Shown: one piece after another, positions 25,249 through 37,400 of the stretch | How the letters are laid out: every line of letters starts with the position of its first letter | Position numbering within the stretch: the first letter of the stretch is position 1 | Assembly: GCA_022702705.1 (NCBI GenBank) | Contig: CM040429.1 | Location: 7,263,419 to 7,327,418, forward strand | DNA length: 64,000 bases | Direction: 5' to 3' | Source of the DNA: Papilionanthe hookeriana x Papilionanthe teres | Taxonomy: Eukaryota; Streptophyta; Magnoliopsida; Asparagales; Orchidaceae | Program-made: the position numbers and the translations under genes | Notes under the pieces: generated by a model | What the model saw: only the letters and a program-made list of their open reading frames with translations | Told to the model about the DNA's origin: nothing | Database searches by the model: none

Positions 25249-27054
25249 CTTCATGGCTTACCTATGGCTTAGGATGGCTTGGCTTGGTTTCATAGAAATG
25301 GGTTTTAGGCATTTTTGATGAATTTTAAGGAGATTGTCATGTGGCTAAAATTGGAATGATTTTATGATAAATTAGGACTTTAGAGATGATTTTAAATTGA
25401 ATGTATGATGAGGGAGAGTGTCATATGGGCTTTGGATGAATTTTTGGGCTTTTGAGTTTGGTTAGGAATGGGCTTTTAAATGACTTAAATGGGTGGGCTT
25501 TTATGTTTCAAAATGGGCTTTTAGATGAAAAATTTTGCAAAGGGCCATGCTAAATAAATGTTGGGTTTGGTTTAGGGATGTGTCATGAGTGATTTGAGAC
25601 AAATTTGAGGTGATTTGGAATTGAATTGAGTCTAATTTGGGTCCCCTTGGTGATAGGGTCAAAATAGGTCAAAATGGACTAACTTGGGCTAAGGTTGGGC
25701 TAATGTTGAAATTGATGTAAAATTAATGTTGAGAAATGTTCATGGGAGTGTCACAAAGAGTTTTAAACTTGGTTGGGCTTTGATTTGGGATTTGGGCCTA
25801 TTTGGGTTCATGGTGGATTTAGGCCTATTTAGGGAATTTTGGGTTTGGGTTGAATTTGAGTAAGGTTTGGGTCCAAATTTTGGGCAAACTATGTTAGTGT
25901 TTTGTTTGTGGAGATTTTAGGGAAGATTTAGAAAAGGTTTGGGGTTAATTGGAGTTAAATTGGGTTGGTTTGGGCTAAGTTTGGGTCATGGGTCAAAATT
26001 GGGCTTTAAGCTTAAAAATGAAATTGGATTCAAATGTCAATCAAATTGGGCTTGTATTTGGTCTAAATTGATATTGGGGATATTTAATGGAAGGTTAGAA
26101 TTGAATTGGACCAAAATTGAGGTTAATTGGGGTGGTTTGGTTTGACATTGGATTCACTTTGGGTTAAAATGGGTCAAATTGGGGGTTTTGGTAAAAGTGG
26201 GGTAAATTGGCAAAATTGGCCCATGGTGTAGTTGAACAAAATGAAATTGGGAATACTTGGGATTTTCTGGAATTTTTTGGGAATTTTTGGAATTTTTGAA
26301 TTTTTGGGTCAAGAGGGGCATTTTGGTAATTTGGAGGGTATTGGGGGTATTTTTGGAAATTTTGGTATTTTTGGTTGTAAATGATCAACTTGAATGGTTG
26401 GGAATGTTCAAGGTTAATTTTGGAAGAGTTTTGGGTGATTTGGAAAATTTGGTGGTTTTGGGTAGTTCCAAGGGCTTTTAGTAGGTTTGGTGGGTCCGGG
26501 GCCCCGGGGGTCAAAAATTGAAATTTTGGAAAAGTGAGAATTGAGCAAGTGTGAGTGAAATGGAATCATTTTGGTTCAGCCATGAAGCCATATTAAACCC
26601 ATAGGAGCCATGAGAGGACTCATTTGAGGCATTCACTATGTTGTTCCTAACCCTCTAGCCAGGGGGCTAGGGGTTAAGGACCATCCATATGAATTACCTA
26701 CATGAGTCAAGAGGTCAATTTGGGTGAGAGTGTGGGTTTTAGGATTTGGAATGTGTGTGTGAGAGTGTAGTGTATGTGTAAGTCGGCCCTCACTGGACCG
26801 GGCCACCGGGGTAATCCTAAGGCCAAAGAGTCCATAGGGAACTCATCCTTTAAACCTCCACATTTGATCTCAACCCTCTAGGTGATTAGGGGTTTACAAT
26901 CAAGCTTGTGGGGTTTGCAGGGAGTTAAGAAGTGGTTGAGTTTCTAAGTGGTGAGTCCCATTTCTAGTCCTCTAGGATAGTCAAGGGAAAACCTATGGCT
27001 AAATCCTAAGCACTAAGGAGAGAAGAAAAGACCTCACCAAAAATGAGGTCAACA
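25249..27054 (-). mobile_element. LTR B, right part (the - strand LTR's 5' end)
   Basis: Reverse complement of a diverged relative of 17830-19630: the poly-Pro-like CCCAAATT/CCATTTTG words recur inverted. It ends at 27054 with GAGGTCAACA, the inverse of the TGTTGACCTC start of LTR C. Together with 16445-17829 it makes a 3.19-kb LTR that lacks the AT-rich 3' half of LTR C. No target duplication for B could be identified (right flank ATGAC). Confidence 0.8.
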
Positions 27055-27059
27055 ATGAC

Positions 27060-27335
27060 CAACGGAAATGGCCGACAAGAGATGGTTGGTCGCCTTTTGC
27101 TAACGATCGACAAGGATGGTTAACCATCTGAAAGGTCGTGCTCTAGCTAAATGTTTGAAGAATCTTAATGCTTCACATTTTCCTTCATACATGCTTCTTT
27201 GTTGTTGGTCGGCCCAACACGGTTCTTTGTCAGTCGACCATAGGCTGCCCGGTCGATCATGAGTTCTCTGGGCGAACATTTAGCTTTTTACTTGGTCCGT
27301 TAAGCTGCTTTGAGATTGTTGTTGCGTCACAATGA
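27060..27335. repeat. Partial LTR of gypsy family G2, first copy
   Basis: Direct relative of 28390-28655. Shared words include CCTTTTGCTA, GATCGA(C/T)AAGGATG, GTCGGCCCAA, GACCATAGGCTGCCC and CATTTAGCTTTT. It starts directly behind LTR B. Confidence 0.6.
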
Positions 27336-27479
27336 AGAAAATATTGTGTGTGAATACCGCACGTACGAACAATCAATCATCGGGGATCATGCGGATGCAA
27401 GTTTATGTGCATGCAGACATTGTTCCATGTGATTGCTCATCCCTGCATGCGATTGTATGGGCATAATATTTTTTAGTAA

Positions 27480-27800
27480 CAATGACATGTGATGCTTTTT
27501 TTTTTTTGAAGATGTAATGTGCATATCACTCAATTTTTGCGTATTTGCATATCTAACAGCTAAACTTCAATCTTTATATGAGGACATTTACATGGATATC
27601 ATCTAATTCCTACGTATTTTTATATCTAACACTTAAATTTTGAATATCACCCAAATATTTCATATCATATAAAAATATGCTAATATTTTAAATTATAAAA
27701 ATGAAATACATTTTTTTATGGATAGAAAAGGTGGGATATAAGAAAAAAAAGTTTAGGTATTAGATATGTAATTACATGGGAATTGAGATGTAATGTTAGT
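27480..27800. mobile_element. MITE M1 copy, with a doubled left arm
   Basis: Contains the M1 arm (TATTTGCATATCTAACA, then the AAACTTCAAT word) twice near 27530-27640. The inverse arm (TTTAGGTATTAGATATGTAA) is at about 27750-27770. Likely a rearranged or tandem M1 element. Confidence 0.55.
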
Positions 27801-27827
27801 GTTTAATCCAAATCAATCATGCCCAAG

Positions 27828-28690
27828 GATCAGAGTGGTTGGAATAAAAAAGAGAGAGAACGAGAGATAGAGAGAGGAGAAACACAAACAAAATTGGCCC
27901 ATCGGGGTGAACTAGGGTATTCTCGGGCTCTAAAACCCATTTTCTATATCAAAAAGTGATACCATAGAGATGGGAAGGAGGGAGCTCCCTTTAAAGTATG
28001 AGTCTATGTTTGAGAGCCGAACAACCTCGTTACAAGTGTGGATCCTCTATTTATAGAAGATAGATAACCACTAATATAGAGCTTACATTTCTGCACCTGT
28101 TTTAATGAGATGGTTAATGGATATTTTGCTCTTTTCATTTTGGTAATCGCTTTTAGCCTCCTTTAATGTTTCTGAATTCTTCACCCGATATATTTCTCCT
28201 TCGGTCGGCTGAGATGTCGTCATTCCGTCTTGATTTCGGGTGACCATTGTGTATAGGTAGTTGTTCGGGTTTGAACGTTACGGGAAGTAGGTTTGAATTG
28301 TCGTCCAAGGATGGCCATCCAAGGATGGCCATCCAAGGATGGTCAGCCAGTTAGTCATGTGCAGTTGGTCTAAGATGACCAGCCGATAACCTTAGGAGAT
28401 GACCGATCATAGAAGGTCAGTCACCTTTTGCTACCGATCGATAAGGATGTTTGACCATCTGGAAGGTTGGTCTTCAGCTAGTTAGTTGAAGAATCATAGG
28501 TCTTCACATTTTCCATCATGCATGCTTGTATGTTGTCAGTCGGCCCAATATGGTCCTTGGTCGGTTGACCATAGGCTGCCCAGTCGGTCATGAGTTCTTC
28601 GACCAAACATTTAGCTTTTGATTTGGTTTGTCAAACTGTATTGAGATCCATGCGGGCCATTTTTTAGTGTACATATTAAGTTCCCCAATT
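27828..28690 (+). mobile_element. LTR of gypsy family G2
   Basis: An LTR-like stretch with a GA-rich start, a TATTTATAGA TATA-like word near 28050 and a 20-bp internal triplication (CCAAGGATGG units, 28300-28345). Its last 260 bp repeats 27060-27335. A related stretch lies at 45750-46420. Exact ends are not determined. Confidence 0.45.
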
Positions 28691-30060
28691 TTTTTGCTTG
28701 GTGACAGTGATAACTGCGACAACGACAAGAAAATTTTTAAATGCAATAAAACAAATCTTATAATAATCTTTATTTAATGCTATAAATTGACTCCCTGGAT
28801 TTATGTGCCATGACCCTTATTTATAGGGCACCAACTTCATCATCTCGAGTTTATTCCTCGTCTGGGCTTTTGTTGGTCGTTCATTGTTTCTTTATGGAGA
28901 ATGATCCAACTTTGCGCTAAAAACCACTGATAAAGCTAGAATGCTAGCCATTCTTGGGGTCATATCGCACCGACCTGAGGGTGAGCCGTCGAGATAAAAT
29001 TTGCTAAGAGGCCAAATCTCATTGAAAGAGTGAGGGGGGAAGAGTCTTTTGATTCGATTCGGAATATCCTTGAGAAAACTTTGCCCAAGACTGGAGGGGA
29101 GCATGATGCCTCAACAACCGACCCGCCGACAAAAGCTTCCTTTGAGGCACAAATTTAGTTGAATGTTGCGAGTATTTCCCTTCCGACCGATACTCAACGA
29201 ATAGACAAAATGACCTTCTGGTTGGTGAGAAGGGGCCGACAAATGATTTATCGTCCTATGGCGTGGGCGGAACAACCTGATCTAAAGTGAATCAGATCCT
29301 TGGTAAATTATTTTCTTTTGTCCTTCTCTTTTTTTAGTAACATGATTCTTAATGACAACCTTTTTGTTTATAGATGAGGATCCTCAAGCCAGGCAATTGC
29401 CAGCAAGCGTTGGTGGTGGTGACCTGATCCTGTGGACAAATCCAGCTCCCGAGGTACTGCGGGTAGCGAAGAGGACTTGATCAATCGCCCAACTGAACCC
29501 GTCGAAGTTAAAGGTGAAACTTTTGAGGGACGTTTGCCCTTCCTCTAGACTTTAACATGTCGTTTAAAGGAACCAGAGGTGATTCTGGCACGACAAGATC
29601 GGAACTAGCTAGCCAAGCTGGAGGAGATGTGCGGGGAAACAATCAGACTTTGTCAAGAGATTGTTGAACTTCAGAAGGATGCATTCATTCAGAGGGTCAA
29701 TTATAAAGTCAAACGAGTGAATCAATTTAAGCTCGATGGTCGGACGTTATTTAGGAGATTAATTAGGAGGGGTTTAGTTCTTACCGAGACGGCCGATGAT
29801 CAACTTTTGAAATATCTCTTGCCAAACTAAATTCATAGGTAATTATGTTTTTTATGATAAATAAATTATTGTGTTTTTGCAAGTCTTATGTCTGTGTTTG
29901 ACACATCATTTTCTATATTTCCGCAAGCAGCATTTGGGCTTCCATTGAATTCCTAATAATAGGGGTTGAGGCTTCCTTAAGTGAGCCTTTCATCCTTCCC
30001 TTTCTAATTCCTTGATTCTCCTTTTGTTTTTTGTTCCTTGTCGTTCATTTCTTTGACGTT
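28691..30060 (+). other. Internal remnant of G2 element, no recognisable domain
   Basis: No intact gene. The longest open frame is 29627-29830 (67 aa), Lys/Glu-rich with a short coiled-coil-like segment, which I do not recognise. The position between the G2 LTR and the gag-like pseudogene suggests leader or gag-region debris. Confidence 0.35.
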
Positions 30061-30063
30061 CAG

Positions 30064-30640
30064 ATGGCTCCGAAGAGGATTCCCAAGATGTTTGGTCCAT
30101 TAGTTGTAGTCGAACACTTTATTCTGTCACTTCCAAACATCACTTTATTGAAGAAATTTTTAATTTTTCATTCGACCATCAAGCTGATGGTCACCCGTCC
30201 ACATGAAAGGGCAACCGAGAGATATTGGAATGACATGATGGTGTATCGAGACTGATTTTGATATGTGTTGCCGCCGCTTTTGTGCCACGAGCTTCCAACA
30301 ATTCTTAACCGGTTTGGGGTCATCCTTGCATAGATTAAGCCGAACTCTATGGTGGCTATCATGAACTACATCATCTTCTGTCGACGAAATGACACTCTAT
30401 GGTCCGCCTATCTATTCAATCATATGTTCTCATTTCATGTGGAATAGCATGGTTACGTCCATTTCAGAAGAATCAATTAGTTCTAGTTTACTGGAAAACA
30501 TGGTCAAAGATTGGAGGCACAAGTTTTTCATTGCCTCGTCTACAGAGGGTTGGGGCGTTAGGATACTTCCGTCCAGTGATTTTTTCCAAAAGGTTTTTAC
30601 ATTTTTGAGTTTTTTCACGTAAAATTTTTGGTGTCTCCTG
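30064..30640 (+). pseudogene. Gag-like 'putative gypsy-type transposon' domain, stops and shifts
   Basis: Starts with an ATG-led frame that stops at 30253. A further frame reads LPPLLCHELPTILNRFGVIL, a PNSMVAIMNYIIFCRR segment and a YLFNHMFSFHV segment. This pattern (small hydrophobic start, LNRFGV, PN-x-x, hydrophobic helix, LF-x-x-F) fits the plant domain known as putative gypsy-type transposon (Pfam PF04195). At least three stop codons interrupt it. Assignment is from memory of the family pattern. Confidence 0.45.
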
Positions 30641-30712
30641 CTACTTTTTCTTATTATATGTTTATGTTTGTGTATTGTGTTGGAAGCTAAGACACTGTTT
30701 CTTAGCACACAA

Positions 30713-30954
30713 GGGAATATTTACATACACAACACCCAATATCTTTGTATTTCCTTATCAAACAGCTAAAATTTCATACTACACAAATCTTTTATACCAT
30801 ATAAAAATGCAAAAATTTAATTTTGAAAAAGTGAAAATATTTATTAAAAAGTAACTTTCATTCATTGGTAAAGTGATATGATTGCAAAATTTTAAATTTA
30901 GATGTGAGATACATAAATTCATAGAATTTGAGTGGCAATGTATGTAAATCTTCC
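30713..30954. mobile_element. MITE M1 copy upstream of the RING-CH gene
   Basis: Starts GGGAATATTTACATACAC and ends ATGTATGTAAATCTTCC, the M1 terminal inverted repeats. The arms are imperfectly complementary throughout. It lies about 110 bp upstream of the candidate TATA box of the next gene. Confidence 0.75.
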
Positions 30955-31066
30955 TTTATAAATTTAGAGCCGTTATCATTTAAAAAACTCGTGCTGTGCC
31001 GTTCAATGGCTAATTCACAATCAGATCCTGCAGCAGGTTTCCCACGGCAGAAAGCAGTCAATTTCA

Positions 31067-31074
31067 ATATAAAG
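31067..31074 (+). promoter_or_regulatory. Candidate TATA box of the RING-CH gene
   Basis: AATATAAAG, about 260 bp upstream of the chosen ATG. No other core promoter signal is clear between the MITE at 30713-30954 and the start codon. Confidence 0.35.
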
Positions 31075-31169
31075 CTGGCAGTCTGAGTTTCCAGTGAGGT
31101 GCCAAACTCTCGCTGGTTCTTCCCCCGGTTTCGTCTGCAGAACAGGGAAGATTTAAATCGCAGAGAACG

Positions 31170-31478
31170 ATGGCGTCAGACTCCTGCTCTCCATCCTTTC
31201 TCTTCCTCTCTCTTTCCGCTTCGGAAGAAACTATCGGCGGAGATCCTTCAGAGCTACTGTTTTGTGCAAATTTAACGAAATATTTAAGATTGTTGTTGGT
31301 GAAAGCAGACATTCATTCGATCGAGAGCTCATGGAAAGCTCCGGTACTCCTCCTCCTCCTCTTCCTTCTTCTCCAGCACCGCCGCATCGGCTGCAGAAGG
31401 GTTCGCCGCTGGACCCAAATCGGCAGGTTTGTCTATCTTAAATCTGTTTTGCTTTTAGACTGGAGTTCATCTGCTTAG
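31170..31478 (+). other. Upstream ORF overlapping the RING-CH start codon in another frame
   Basis: An ATG at 31170 opens 102 codons that run past the main ATG (31331) in a different frame. If the leader is not spliced, this upstream ATG would reduce initiation at the main start. A leader intron could remove it. The peptide resembles nothing I recognise. Confidence 0.4.
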
Positions 31479-34400
31479 GATTTTTATATATATGTAAATA
31501 TTTTTTTGGTCTACTATGGCTTCTTGGAATGCCTCTTTTCGTTGATTGCGGAAAAAGATGGAATTGGTTGTTCGATTTAAATGTAGCTGTTTAGGGTTTT
31601 CTTCCCATGTTTTGTAATTCTCAGGGTTTCTGTTCGGCCACGAATAGAATTTAGTAAATCTAGTAAATTCTGTAGGATGAAAGTGTTCAATCTTGCCAAA
31701 TCATTTTTTCCCTGGATTTAGGGTTTATGAGAGCAAGAAATCCTTTATTTCGTTAAAACCTATGAAACTGAATTTAGCTAATAAGTGGAGTTGAAACTTA
31801 ATTTAATGATTGGATTTCCACTTGAAACCTGCTTTGCAGGTATTATTTCACGCTGAGAGTGGCGGAGGACGAATTACATCATCTCATCACCCTAGGCGGC
31901 CCAAGCTATCTTCCTTGGAGATTCCAGGTAGGTCTTTAGAGAGCTCCGCACCTAATTCAACAAGGATAAATATTGCCCCTTCAGGCACTCCAAGATCAGC
32001 AAGAGCGGGTTTGCCTCCCAGGCCTACTTCAATGAGAGCGCCACCGACTGCAAGTCCTCCCCCACAATGGAGTTGGATAAAGAACGAAGCACCTAAAGGA
32101 GACAGAACAGCTCTTCTTACCCCGGGCCCATCACAAGAACTGGGGACCTCGCCACAAGAGCATCCAAATAAACCTTCTTCTTCAGCGACATTCTCTTTAA
32201 CCAGAGCCCTTTTTATAAAAGCAAAAAAGACCATCTCTTTACCTGCATCACCTATTGCAAATTCATGCCCTGAATCTGCACATGACAGACATGTAATTGA
32301 CATTCATGCTTCAGATGTAAGTTTTCAATGTTTTGATTCTAAATTTACACGTGATTTACACAGTATGATTATGATATAAAATTTTCTTTGTGGTACTTAT
32401 TTTACATATGTATCATTAGAAATAATTCCTATTAAGTGTTTAAATAGGAGCTACCATCTTTTTCACCATTATTTGGACTAACTGCTGGTTTTGCAATCTG
32501 AAAATGGTAAGAGTGAAATGTACCTCATCTGATACACATTAGGTTGAAGGCAAACATAATTCATGGGTTTAATTTATAAATGTTATTTTGTTAATGTTTT
32601 TCAGACTGTCAGATTAAACAGAAGGATCAAATCATACCACATAGTAGTTCTGTGCAAGCTAAGAAAAGAATGGGCATTTTTTACATACATACCACCCATT
32701 TCTTATATATTTACTTATCTAACAGTGAAACTTTACATTTCCACGTCCGTCCAAATCTTTCATGTCACATTAAGACATCACTGTCCAGCAGCCGCACCCC
32801 CACACCCCCCACCCCACCCCCCACAATCAAAATAAAAGAAAGAAAGAAAGAAAGAAAAGCACAATATAAAGAACGACTTAGATTCTGCATGTTGAGTAGG
32901 CTATCTACTATAATGTTTTGTAACAGTATTCAAGATCAGTCACCACCATGAATAAGATTTCAAGCATTAACTTCTAAATCTGTATCTTCATGCATAAATT
33001 TGTGTCATGGTTACTTTTAGGTTTTAAGTGGTTTTGATTCATGAATGATTATTGATAAAGAAAACTGGCATTTACTACATGTCTCACAATTTCTATGTAT
33101 TTACATATCTAACACCTAAACTTTGATTTTTTAAATTTATAACTCTCAAATCTTTAAGCTTTTATGGATGTAAAAATCAAAGTTTAGGTGTTAGATACAT
33201 AAATACAAAGGAATTGTTTGGTGCATATGTATGTAAATCTTTCATAAAAAATATTATACCGCTTTAAAGCCTATCTTATGTTGCTTCCAAGGAGAAACAC
33301 CATTGCCAAAGAATTTCATATCAATAATATTCTTACAGATCATTGTTGAAGATGTCAAATTGCTTTGCCAGTTTAAACCTGTAAAGAGTTTTAACCTAAA
33401 TTCATCTGGAATCTATTTAATCATTTAGTACTAATATCAACTCTATAGAACTCCTACTCATTGCTGGCTTTTTTGATGATTTCTATTTTTATTCATAGAA
33501 ACCTCAAGAACAAAATCAAATGACACGCTCACATTCAGTACCAGGGAATGCCAAAAGTCGGAGTTTGAGGATAGTGGATTCACCACGTATGATCCGTGTA
33601 ATTCCAGTAACTCCTCGTCCTGTTCCGGATGAAAATAGCATGCGAGTTGAAATCACCGAAGAAGCTAATGGTACTAAATACTTCTCATGTATCACTATTT
33701 ACATGTAACTAAACATCATATTCTATTCTAATTCATCACATTCATTAATAACGAGTGAAGTGCCAAAATAGTCCCCTAACTATTTACATAAGGCCATTTT
33801 AGTTCCAAAGTTTATAAAAATGTTAAAATTCGTCCCCAAAATCTTATAATGAAGGCTAAAATAGTGCTCATTTTGGGACTATTTCAAACCATATTGAAAG
33901 TATTTGGGGAATAATATCAGTTTTGTTAACTTTGGGACTAAAATGACACCCCCTGTTAAGAATAAGGGAACTATTTTTGCACTTCATTAATAACCAAGTT
34001 TACATCTTCTTAGCACAGTAGCTTTTTAAGCTTGCTGTATTTATGTTGAGAATACCAATTTATAATCGCCATTTGCTTGCATAGAACCTAACAAAGTTTT
34101 GGCGTAATGTAACAATTTAGTTGATGAAGGTGAAGGTGAAGGTGAAGGTGAAGACATTCCAGAAGAGGAGGCAGTGTGCAGGATATGTTTGGTTGAGCTG
34201 GGAGAAGGAGGGGAAACTTTGAAGATGGAGTGTAGCTGCAAAGGAGAACTTGCTCTCGCACACAAAGAATGTGCAATAAAATGGTTTAGCATTAAGGGAA
34301 ACAAGATTTGCGATGTCTGCAAGCAAGATGTTCAAAACCTGCCAGTGACGTTACTGAGGTTACAGAGCACTCAGGTTTTTCATAGACGGGTTGCTAATAG

Positions 34401-37400
34401 GGTTTCAAGTGGAGGTTCTCCTCAGTACAGGTAATAGCAAATCATTGAGATTAAATAACTTAAAAAAAGTTTGCTTTTTAATTTTTATTTTATGTCCTAC
34501 ATAATCCAGATGTTAAGAAAAGCAGCGGTAGACCTAAAAAGACTTGGATATATTGTATAAAAAATGATCTTATTATGTTGTAATTAAATGAAAATATGAC
34601 ACTCAATAGGACGCAATGGAGAAAAGGACTAATGTTGCTGACCCCGCTTAATGAGATAAAGGCTTGGTGTTGATGTTGTTGTTATAGTTCTACATAATCC
34701 TTAAATTGCAAGAATCTATAATGATCGTGGAAATTTTTCACCTTGCAGAACAAATTGGCAATTTTATAATTTCCATTAGTGAAATAAAATCTCATCCACC
34801 TTTAAACTGAGAATTTGGTTGGACCAAAGAAGTATTTTTTTAATTATTATTATTTTTTTTTTCTAAATGTATTCATGTAAAAACTGTCATCTAATTTTGA
34901 GTCTGTGGTGTGTGGGTGCTGGAGTTACCCAAACAATAATGGGAAATGCATTTTATTGTTAGGACTTGAATTTACAACATGTACAAAAATAGGAAATAAT
35001 AAGGATAACAAAACACAAATGGCCAAATTAGGGCTTAGGACAATGGTGGTGGTAAGGCAACGGTAGGATGGCTCCGTACAGGGAAAATATGGACTGGAAT
35101 GGATATCAAGCAACGAGAAACAAGGGGAGGAGGTTGGTGGCAAGGGCAGCAGGAGGAAGGTGATTGTCTAGGCAGCGGGATGGCAACAAACATGGCTGGG
35201 CTGCCTTATGGGAGGAAGCTTGTTGGTCAACGGCTGATTGCAGAAACCATGGCTGGACTGCACTCAACAAGAAGGTTGGTGGCAAGAGGGGATCAGCAGG
35301 AGGCGGTCTGTTGATGGGAGGCAGGGTTGCAGCAGGGGGATATGGGGGCTGGCGGAAAGGAGAGCTGCAATAGGGAGGATTGTGGATGATGGAAGTAGGG
35401 CTGTCAAAACGGCTCGTTGTTCGCGAACAGCTCGTGTTCGGCTCGTTAAGAAGCTCGTCTTTGGCTCGTTCACTAAGTTAACAAGCCTTAACGAGCCGAA
35501 CATGAACAAAGATTTGTTCGTTCGTGTTCGGTTCGTTTTGGCTCGAAATACTATTCCTCAATTATAAAAGCGTGTTTGTGTGTGTGCGTGAGTGTGCGCG
35601 TGCGCGTGAGCGTGCATGTGCGCGTTCGTGTGTGTGTATTAATGTGTAGTATTTTTTTAAAAAAATTAAAATATTTATAATCAATAAAAATTATTAATTA
35701 AGTAAATATAATAAAAAATATTAAATTAGATTCAAATAATGTTTTAATATAAACTATAATTCTTAAATCTTGCCTCAACCCTTAACATCTTATGGTTACG
35801 TGATTAGGATTGTCAAAACGACTCTTTGTTCATGAACAGCTCGTGTTCGGCTCGTTAAGCAAACGAGTCGAACATAAACACACTTTCTGGGCTCGAAATA
35901 TAAACGAGCCGAACACGAGCTGAGCCTTGGCTCGCTCATGTTCGGCTCGTTTACACCCCTAGATGGAAGCACCAATCTTCATTGAATACAATTCTAGAAG
36001 GAAAAATCTGGATGTCAATGACTGTCCTGACATAAAACTAAATCAAAACTAACTTAGAATATTAGGACCTCAAATATATAACCGTAGGATAACTAGGAGT
36101 GGACCCCTCTTTTGAAAGGAGGCGCCAACCTCTTTAGAAGAGGCAATCGGCTCTCCCACTTGCATGTATAGAACCGTCCATGTTCGCCATGCACAATTCT
36201 GCTCTCTGTCAATGCACGATCCAACACCCAACAACAAGAGATCTCGTGCCTGGCTGCCCTAGTAGATGCATGTACCAATCTCCTAGGGTTCATGGAGCTC
36301 AACTTTATTCGTCGAAGCTTTTGTCTCTTCATAGTATGATGTCAAGTCGGCCATGCTGAAGGTGGTGTAACATTTCGGTAAGTCAATCATCCAGTCATTG
36401 TCATTCTAAAACACATCCTGATAGAATAAGTATCCATTCTCTTTTGACATAACTTGAGCTGGAGTTGCATGTGGATGGGTATCCTCATGAGTCAAAGCTC
36501 GAGCCATCAAATTTATAATTGGCTTCTTCCACTCCTTATATTCATTTGAGTGTATCTAATAGACATGTATGTCATGAGAAATCAACTTTGGGACAAAATC
36601 TATGGTAGGCTGGGCAAATTTCAATAAAAAATACTTGGGAGAGATATCTCTTTATTTAGTAGGATCTTTATTCCATTATAGGTTATTCTTTCCCCAAATG
36701 ATCCTAAGGCGATATCCAACATAGTGATTCATTGATCCTGTCTTATCATATGTTGATGGGGTTGCTCCATTGAATTGATTTTACGGCCCAAAGGATTTCA
36801 TATAGACTTTCAAAAATGGCACAAAAGAGTCTCATCTCTAAAATGTTGGACCTTCCTTAGTATGGGCAACGCAAGAAGTAGACTATATATTTGAGAATTT
36901 TATATATAAGATTGTCACGTGTCTGGTGTGGTTCTTTGGACTTAGGACTGTTCTGGACCACTGATATTAATTCTGTTAGATTCTCTCTTATGGGCTCAGC
37001 TTGAACTACATGCTTTTTTTCCTCATTAGTTGGAATCTGATACTCCTTTTGTATCCTCGCTTCTTTAATGTCTGTTGTATCACTGTCCATTTCTTTAACT
37101 GCTCCCTGATTGGTGGTGAATGAGACCATTCTCCTAATTTGGTAAACTGATTCAATATACTCATATTTGTGACACTTGAAACACTTCATGGCTGGGATGA
37201 ATTTGAGAATGTTGATTGATTTCACATGTTCTCTACTCTGAATTGATGTCTCATCAAGTGGGTCAGCTTTGATGTTCTGCTGGGTGTACTCTTGTTGCTT
37301 GATCCTGGGGCTGAACTATACCTGTATGATGTTTCAGTCATGTGGTTATTTTGTCTCTTCATTTTTGAAGCTAGAATTTGAACATTCTTCCTGTAATGAA

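Noticed and set aside
31887..32303. 138-aa - strand ORF
   Set aside because: Antisense shadow of RING-CH exon 2, which has consistent splice sites and phases.
31810..32379. Exon 2 region as an independent single-exon gene starting at 31810
   Set aside because: That start lies in the intron. The acceptor at 31838-31839 joins in frame to exon 1, and the donor is at 32317.
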